This document shows, piece after piece, positions 59,368 to 64,000 of a stretch of DNA of 64,000 nt. The position numbers and the translations under genes were made by a program. Location: contig NZ_JALEBG010000001.1 of NCBI RefSeq assembly GCF_022758235.1, positions 2,232,001 to 2,296,000 on the forward strand. Reading direction: 5' to 3'. The DNA comes from Pontibacter liquoris (GTDB taxonomy: Bacteria; Bacteroidota; Bacteroidia; Cytophagales; Hymenobacteraceae). Numbering within the stretch: the first letter of the stretch is position 1; each line of letters begins with the position of its first letter. The notes below the pieces were generated by a model. It was given only the letters and a program-made list of their open reading frames with translations, made no database searches and was not told the DNA's origin.

Positions 59368-62310
59368 ATGCATTCAGTTATTCAATCATTCAGTCATTCA
59401 AAATTACCCGTGCAGACTTTCCTCGAGCTCACCGCCAAGTACGTTTACGAGAAGTATAAAGAGAACATCAGCGAGCTGTGCATCATTCTGCCCTCCCGCC
59501 GCGCCAGCTTTTTCTTTAAAAATGCGTTGGCACAGGCTGCACCGGAGCCGATCTGGTCGCCGGAGGTAGCGGGCATGGAAGATTTTATTACGCGCCTGGC
59601 CCAGACCGATGTGCTGGAACCAATCAACCTGCAACTCGAGCTCTTTGACTTGATGCGCGAGCAGGACCCGCTGCTCGACTTCGACCAGTTTGTAACCTGG
59701 GGCGGCACGCTGCTGGATGATTTCAGCCGCATCGACCAGAACCTGGTGGATGTGAGCAAGCTGTTCGAGTACCTCTCGGAAGCAAAGGCGCTGGAACGCT
59801 GGGATCCCAAGTTCCTGGGCAAGGCCATCTCCCCGACCATGAAGAAATACTTCAGCCTCTGGGACAACATTGAGAAAACGTATCATAACCTGCAAAAGCG
59901 CCTGCTCCGCAACAAGCAGGCGTACACCGGCATGGCTTTCCGGAAAGTGGCCGAAAACATCAACCGCATTGCCAAAGAATCGAGCTGTAAGCAGTACATT
60001 TTTATTGGCCTCAATGCCCTGACAGCTTCCGAAGAAGTGATCATTAAAGCCCTGCTCAAGCACGACAAGGCCGAAGTGCTGTTCGACTCGGATAACTTTT
60101 ACATGGAGGAAAGTACCCCCAACCGGGCCGGCACATTTCTGCGCAAGTATAAAAGCACCTGGAAACTGCCCGAGTGGCGCTGGCAGCAAAACCTCTTGCT
60201 GACCGACGACAAGGAGATCAGCGTGATCGGGGTAGCCAATGCCAGCATGCAGGGCAAACTGGCCGGGCAGCTTTTACAACAGATCCGGCAGCAGGACAAG
60301 CACGCGCAAACGGCCATCATCCTACCCGACGAAACCCTGCTTTTGCCGGTGCTGCACTCCATCCCCGACGAGGTGCCCAACTATAACGTCACCATGGGCC
60401 TGAGCTTTAAAGGCACCCCTCTGTTCAACCTTATCGACCTGCTGTTTGAAGTGCACCTGACCGGCGTAACCCAGCTGCAGGAATCGGGCTACAAAGTATA
60501 CCAGTACCACCACCTGTCGGTTACCAAACTGCTCACGCACCCTTTTATCCGCAGGTATGAAGTATACCTCAACGAACAGCCCGGGCAGGTTAAACACCAT
60601 GGCCTCATCCAGCAGGTTATCGATAAAATAGTGGCCGATAATCGGGTGTTGGTATCAGCGCAGGACCTGCTGCACATGGGCCGGCAACACCCACTTTTCG
60701 AGACACTCTTTAAAACCTGGCGCGATTGCGATGATATTATCGCGGCCATGTATAATCTCATCGAGCTGCTGCGCGAAGTATACAGCCACCAGCCCAACAC
60801 CATTGAAACCGAGTATCTCTACATCTTTTATACCCTGGTAAAGCGGCTCGACACCATTTTCGATTGCCGCGAGCACAAGATCGGGGTGCGCAGCTTCCGT
60901 AAGTTTCTGTACGAGCTGATCTCGGCCACCCGATTGCCCTTCAGCGGCGAGCCGATCTCCGAAGTACAAATTATGGGTATGCTGGAAACGCGGGCGCTTG
61001 ATTTTGAGAACGTCATCATTCTGTCAGTAAACGAGAACACCTTACCGGCGCCAAAGCGTCACGAATCGCTGATGCCGTATGATGTGCTGCGTGAGTTTGG
61101 CCTGCCCACTTATTCGGAGACGGAAGGCGCGATGGCGTATAATTTTTACCGCTTGCTGCAGCGCGCCAAACGCGTGCATTTACTTTATGTGCTTCCCTCC
61201 GATACCTATGGCTCGGGCGAGAAAAGCCGGTTTATCCTGCAACTGCAGCATGACCTGGCCTTGCGCAACCCGGGCATCACGTTCCGGGATCTGACAGCGG
61301 CCGTAGAGCAGCAGCAAACAAAGAATTATGACGAGGACATCCTGATTGAAAAAGATGCGCAGACGCTCACGCAGCTGAAAAAAGAGCTGGAAAAGGGCCT
61401 CTACCCCTCGCACCTTAACATGTACATCAACTGTTCGTTGCAGTATTATTTCAGCCGCATTGCCAAAATACAGGAGATGGACGAGGTGGAAGAGCAGTTG
61501 GGCACCGATAAATTTGGGACGCTGGTGCACCAGGTGCTGGAAGATTTTTTCCGCCCATTTGAGCAGAGCGGCAAGCCGATTTTAGCAGCAGATGTGGCCC
61601 TGATGTTGCAGCAACTGCCCGGGCAGGTAAAAGAAGAATTCCGGAAAACCACCCGCGGTGCTTCGCCGGAGCGGGGCATGAATTATCTGCTGTTTAAGGT
61701 AGCGGTGCAGGTGCTGGAAAAATACCTGGAAAAACTAAGAGACTCCGACGAACTGCCGCTTTATGTGCTGCGCCTGGAAGACACGCTGGCCGCTATACTT
61801 CCCGTAGCAGTAGGCGGCGAGGTGATTCCGGTGCGCATTGCCGGCAAAGCCGACCGCATTGACCTGACCGGCAATGCACTGCGCGTGATCGATTATAAAA
61901 CCGGCAGGGTGGAGAAAAGCCAACTACAGGTGAAGCCCGAAGATATGGCGTTGCACTTTACCAGCGACCGCAAATTTGACAAAGCCCGCCAGCTCTGGCT
62001 CTACCAGTATGTGCTGCAACGTAACCTGCAGGAGCAACCGGACATCATCCTGAAAAATGCCCGGCATATGGAGGCGCACCACATTGTTCCCAGGTCCGGC
62101 ATTCTGTCGTTTCGCAACCTGGAAGACGGCGTGCTGGTGGCCGAGCTCCCTTTCGGAAAAGAAGCGGAAAACACCAATTTTATATCGGCCTCAGAGCAGC
62201 TGCTGACCGATTTTGTAAAACATATGCTGGACCCCGAAGAGCCAATCCGCAAAACCAATGACCTGGAAGTTTGCCAATGGTGCCCGTACCGGGGTATCTG
62301 CGCGCGCTAG
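59368..62310 (+). CDS. addB: AddB-like PD-(D/E)xK nuclease subunit
   Basis: A protein of up to 980 aa, the partner of the AddA-like helicase. ENISELCIILPSRRASFFFKNAL near the N-terminus corresponds to the degenerate Walker region of Bacteroidota AddB. The nuclease core is AGKADRID (Asp829) with VIDYKTG (Asp842, Lys844). Four cysteines for a 4Fe-4S cluster are Cys689 and Cys969, Cys972, Cys978 (CQWCPYRGIC). The ATG at 59368 begins with residues encoded by ATTCA-type simple repeats; a GTG at 59410 giving VQTFLELTAKYV may be the real start. Confidence 0.88.
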   Translation: MHSVIQSFSHSKLPVQTFLELTAKYVYEKYKENISELCIILPSRRASFFFKNALAQAAPEPIWSPEVAGMEDFITRLAQTDVLEPINLQLELFDLMREQDPLLDFDQFVTWGGTLLDDFSRIDQNLVDVSKLFEYLSEAKALERWDPKFLGKAISPTMKKYFSLWDNIEKTYHNLQKRLLRNKQAYTGMAFRKVAENINRIAKESSCKQYIFIGLNALTASEEVIIKALLKHDKAEVLFDSDNFYMEESTPNRAGTFLRKYKSTWKLPEWRWQQNLLLTDDKEISVIGVANASMQGKLAGQLLQQIRQQDKHAQTAIILPDETLLLPVLHSIPDEVPNYNVTMGLSFKGTPLFNLIDLLFEVHLTGVTQLQESGYKVYQYHHLSVTKLLTHPFIRRYEVYLNEQPGQVKHHGLIQQVIDKIVADNRVLVSAQDLLHMGRQHPLFETLFKTWRDCDDIIAAMYNLIELLREVYSHQPNTIETEYLYIFYTLVKRLDTIFDCREHKIGVRSFRKFLYELISATRLPFSGEPISEVQIMGMLETRALDFENVIILSVNENTLPAPKRHESLMPYDVLREFGLPTYSETEGAMAYNFYRLLQRAKRVHLLYVLPSDTYGSGEKSRFILQLQHDLALRNPGITFRDLTAAVEQQQTKNYDEDILIEKDAQTLTQLKKELEKGLYPSHLNMYINCSLQYYFSRIAKIQEMDEVEEQLGTDKFGTLVHQVLEDFFRPFEQSGKPILAADVALMLQQLPGQVKEEFRKTTRGASPERGMNYLLFKVAVQVLEKYLEKLRDSDELPLYVLRLEDTLAAILPVAVGGEVIPVRIAGKADRIDLTGNALRVIDYKTGRVEKSQLQVKPEDMALHFTSDRKFDKARQLWLYQYVLQRNLQEQPDIILKNARHMEAHHIVPRSGILSFRNLEDGVLVAELPFGKEAENTNFISASEQLLTDFVKHMLDPEEPIRKTNDLEVCQWCPYRGICAR

Positions 62311-62666
62311 CAGCAGCATTCCCAAACGCTTAGTATCATACTTCTTTAAGCGTCAGGCGGCTAACGAGCGTTGGCTGCCTGACGCTTTTATTTGCCGGCA
62401 CCCGCACGCGCCGTTATATCTGAACAGCTTGCCTCTTTCCGCCAGAGCTCCCCGTTAACAAAAGACGTACCCAGCCTAGAAATCTAAATATTATACTATT
62501 TACATATAGTATATCCTAAAGACCTTATTGCTGTTTACCTAACATAACTTTATAAAAATGCCCACGTTTAGATGTATCGGTTGGTTGAAAGGCTAAGAAC
62601 CCGAAACAATCATACTAAATATTATACAATTTAATTATTATTAAAATTTTAGCTCACGTTACTAAT
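62311..62666. other. AT-rich intergenic region with direct repeats
   Basis: A terminator at 62348-62387 is followed by AT-rich DNA. CTAAATATTATAC occurs twice, at 62484-62496 and 62615-62627. ATACTAT (62493-62499) and ATAGTAT (62506-62512) form an inverted repeat. No gene is supported. Confidence 0.5.
62348..62392 (+). terminator. Terminator of the AddB-like gene
   Basis: AAGCGTCAGGC (62348-62358) and GCCTGACGCTT (62377-62387) pair perfectly around an 18-nt centre, followed by TTATTT. Confidence 0.75.
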
Positions 62667-63077
62667 ATGAAAAAACTGAACTGGCTTTTCGCGCTTTTGT
62701 TTGTCCTTGCTTTTACTGCTTGTGATGACGACGATAATGATGTCACACTTGACACCACTGCGCCTGTAATAACGATTACTTCCCCTACTGCCAATGCCTC
62801 GTATGCTGCAGGCGCGCAGGTGCCGTTCAAAGCGACGGTGACAGACAACGAAGGACTTGATAAATTGACGGTATCCGTTACAGATGCCGGTGGTACTGTC
62901 CGGCAGGTTGATGATCAGAAGATCAGAGACTTCCTGAACGATAACACTAAAAAGGACTTAGAGCTTAATATCGGACTGGACGCCAATGCGGCAGCCGGCT
63001 CTTATACGATCATTGTAACAGCTACTGATAAGCAGGGCAATAATGCCTCGCAGTCCATTGGTTTTACCGTGATGTAA
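62667..63077 (+). CDS. Lipoprotein with an Ig-like domain
   Basis: A 136-aa secreted lipoprotein. The signal peptide ends in lipobox AFTAC (Cys19), followed by an acidic stretch DDDDND that in Bacteroidota lipoproteins can favour surface export. Residues 30-136 form one immunoglobulin-like beta-sandwich: TAPVITITSPTANASYAAGAQVPFKATVTDNEGLDKLTVSV, then a helix-like insertion, and SYTIIVTATDKQGNNASQSIGFTV. It resembles DUF4625-type domains. Function is unknown; probably a cell-surface protein. A terminator follows at 63122-63148. Confidence 0.8.
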   Translation: MKKLNWLFALLFVLAFTACDDDDNDVTLDTTAPVITITSPTANASYAAGAQVPFKATVTDNEGLDKLTVSVTDAGGTVRQVDDQKIRDFLNDNTKKDLELNIGLDANAAAGSYTIIVTATDKQGNNASQSIGFTVM

Positions 63078-63121
63078 GCCCCTCTGTTTAAACGGCTAAT
63101 TCGTTTAAAAGCATTTAAAAT

Positions 63122-63148
63122 GCCCTGCCACTGATGCAGGGCTTTTTT
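63122..63148 (+). terminator. Terminator of the Ig-like lipoprotein gene
   Basis: GCCCTGC (63122-63128) and GCAGGGC (63136-63142) pair perfectly around a 7-nt loop, followed by seven T residues. A second small hairpin (TTTAAACG/CGTTTAAA) precedes it near 63087-63109. Confidence 0.85.
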
Positions 63149-63349
63149 TATGGCTCTATGAGGGCGCACTTTCGGATTTACATAATATAGCAGCCCATAC
63201 TTGCCCTATACTATTTATCAGGAGTTAGCAGTATAAACCAGCTTCAACCGCTTTGGAAATAGTTTCGGTAAATCCTTTCCCTCTCACGTACTTTATAATG
63301 AACAGGTCTAGTTACAAGTAACAGGCGGCATGATTTTGCAACGTACTTT

Positions 63350-64000
63350 ATGAAACGATTCGTCACCTCCGACAGCCACGGCGGCTACAGAGCACTGGTA
63401 CAATGCCTGGCGCGCTGCGGCTTCGACAAGAAAAACGACCAGTTGTTTTTCCTGGGCGATGTGGTGGATGGCTGGTCCGAAACAAAGGAAAGTATAGAGC
63501 TGCTTTTATCGCTCAGGCACCTGCTTTTTTTGCTGGGCAACCACGATCAATGGGCGCTGGCTTATTATTCCCACCAAAATGGCAGGAAGGCGGCCTCTGA
63601 CAGCTGGCAGAGCCAGGGCGGTCGTGCTACCGTAAAATCTTATGGGGCTGCAATGCCGCCGGCACACCTGGCGCTGCTGCAAAAAGCCCGGCTATACCAT
63701 ATCACTTCTGATAACATCCTTTTTGTGCATGCGGGTTTCGATGAGTGCATACCCATAGAAGAGAACGACGCCTATACCCTTCTCTGGAGCCGCGATTTTG
63801 TGGAAGAGCACTACAGCCACTACAAGCAGCACAAGCCCGATCGCATCAGCCCCTACAAGGAAGTATACATTGGCCATACCCCCACCATTGCGCTTGACAG
63901 GAAGCAAACCTCGCCCCTGCATATGGAAAACCTGACCCTGATCGATACCGGGGCTGCTTTTACCGGTTGCCTCTCTATCATGGATCTGGATAGTAAACAG
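63350..64000 (+). CDS. Calcineurin-like metallophosphoesterase (3-prime partial)
   Basis: The ATG at 63350 opens a frame that runs through the window end without a stop (217 codons visible). The translation shows all metallophosphoesterase blocks in order: SDSHGG, FLGDVVDG, LLGNHDQW, VHAGFDE and IGHTPT, which supply the dinuclear metal ligands. The final block LTLIDTGAAFTGCLSIMD is typical of the end of the bacterial serine/threonine phosphatase-like or ApaH-like group, so little sequence is missing. Cytosolic. The substrate (phosphoprotein, dinucleotide or other) is undetermined. Confidence 0.88.
   Translation, partial: MKRFVTSDSHGGYRALVQCLARCGFDKKNDQLFFLGDVVDGWSETKESIELLLSLRHLLFLLGNHDQWALAYYSHQNGRKAASDSWQSQGGRATVKSYGAAMPPAHLALLQKARLYHITSDNILFVHAGFDECIPIEENDAYTLLWSRDFVEEHYSHYKQHKPDRISPYKEVYIGHTPTIALDRKQTSPLHMENLTLIDTGAAFTGCLSIMDLDSKQ

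Noticed and set aside
1-64000. AAGTATA as a Chi-type recombination word for AddAB
   Set aside because: Both orientations occur on both sides of the window without an evident strand bias, which does not fit a directional Chi site; a statistical test is still possible.
1-64000. CRISPR array, tRNA, rRNA, insertion sequence or prophage
   Set aside because: No regularly spaced direct repeats, no tRNA T-loop patterns in gaps, and no transposase, integrase or phage structural genes were seen.

Overview
The window looks like a chromosomal segment of a Bacteroidota bacterium, most likely a Pontibacter-like member of the Hymenobacteraceae (inference). Supporting signs are mid-range GC, many type II lipoproteins, an S46 dipeptidyl-peptidase, YwqK, DUF1206, DUF3127 and DUF4136 proteins, few Shine-Dalgarno sequences, and several upstream sequences matching the Bacteroidota sigma-A -7 element TAnnTTTG. 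I see no tRNA, rRNA, CRISPR array, insertion sequence or prophage. Gene content is mostly housekeeping and physiology.

Layout. 0-6.5 kb: HD phosphohydrolase, a repeat-bearing gap, a CPA2 cation/proton antiporter with TrkA domains, a DUF4136 lipoprotein, an acetyl-CoA hydrolase/transferase family enzyme and a DUF1206 membrane protein. 6.8-13 kb: a signalling pair, an NtrC-type sigma-54 activator followed by a very large hybrid histidine kinase (eight PAS-like blocks, kinase, receiver, HPt). 13.1-16.5 kb: an XRE-type regulator whose upstream region carries two strong palindromes, one built from two DnaA boxes, then an L,D-transpeptidase lipoprotein with an azurin-like lipoprotein directly downstream. 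16.9-29.9 kb: M1 aminopeptidase, YciE/YciF-type ferritin-like protein, convergent cyanophycinase and isoaspartyl peptidase, a DUF3127 OB-fold protein with an SSB-like tail, an AlbA_2 protein, a YwqK-like lipoprotein or secreted protein, PIN-PhoH ATPase, DinB, SRPBCC, YkvA, and an S46 peptidase with DPP11-like specificity.

30-36 kb: gltBD glutamate synthase. 36.6-43 kb: a TetR repressor with a palindromic operator, then a TolC/adaptor/RND efflux operon. 43.3-51.6 kb: DoxX-like protein, 2,4-dienoyl-CoA-reductase-like SDR, NuiA-like nuclease inhibitor, CrtISO-like oxidoreductase, YeeZ-like epimerase, APC permease, BaiN/HI0933 flavoprotein and a DUF2383 protein. 51.9-64 kb: DEAD-box RNA helicase with a Gly/Arg-rich tail and hairpin repeats in its leader, an unrecognised 179-aa protein, an AddA-like helicase and AddB-like nuclease separated by a VOC-family gene, an Ig-like lipoprotein, and a metallophosphoesterase cut by the window end.

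The most unusual signal is not a gene. The 7-mer AAGTATA / TATACTT recurs throughout the window on both strands, in genes and between them, far above the roughly eight copies expected by chance. It sometimes forms a perfect palindrome (AAGTATACTT), sometimes forms terminator stems, and once is a 14-bp phased triplet. Its behaviour resembles DNA-uptake or HIP1-type genomic words, but its role is unknown. I did not find a gene cluster that I would call a new defence or biosynthetic system.
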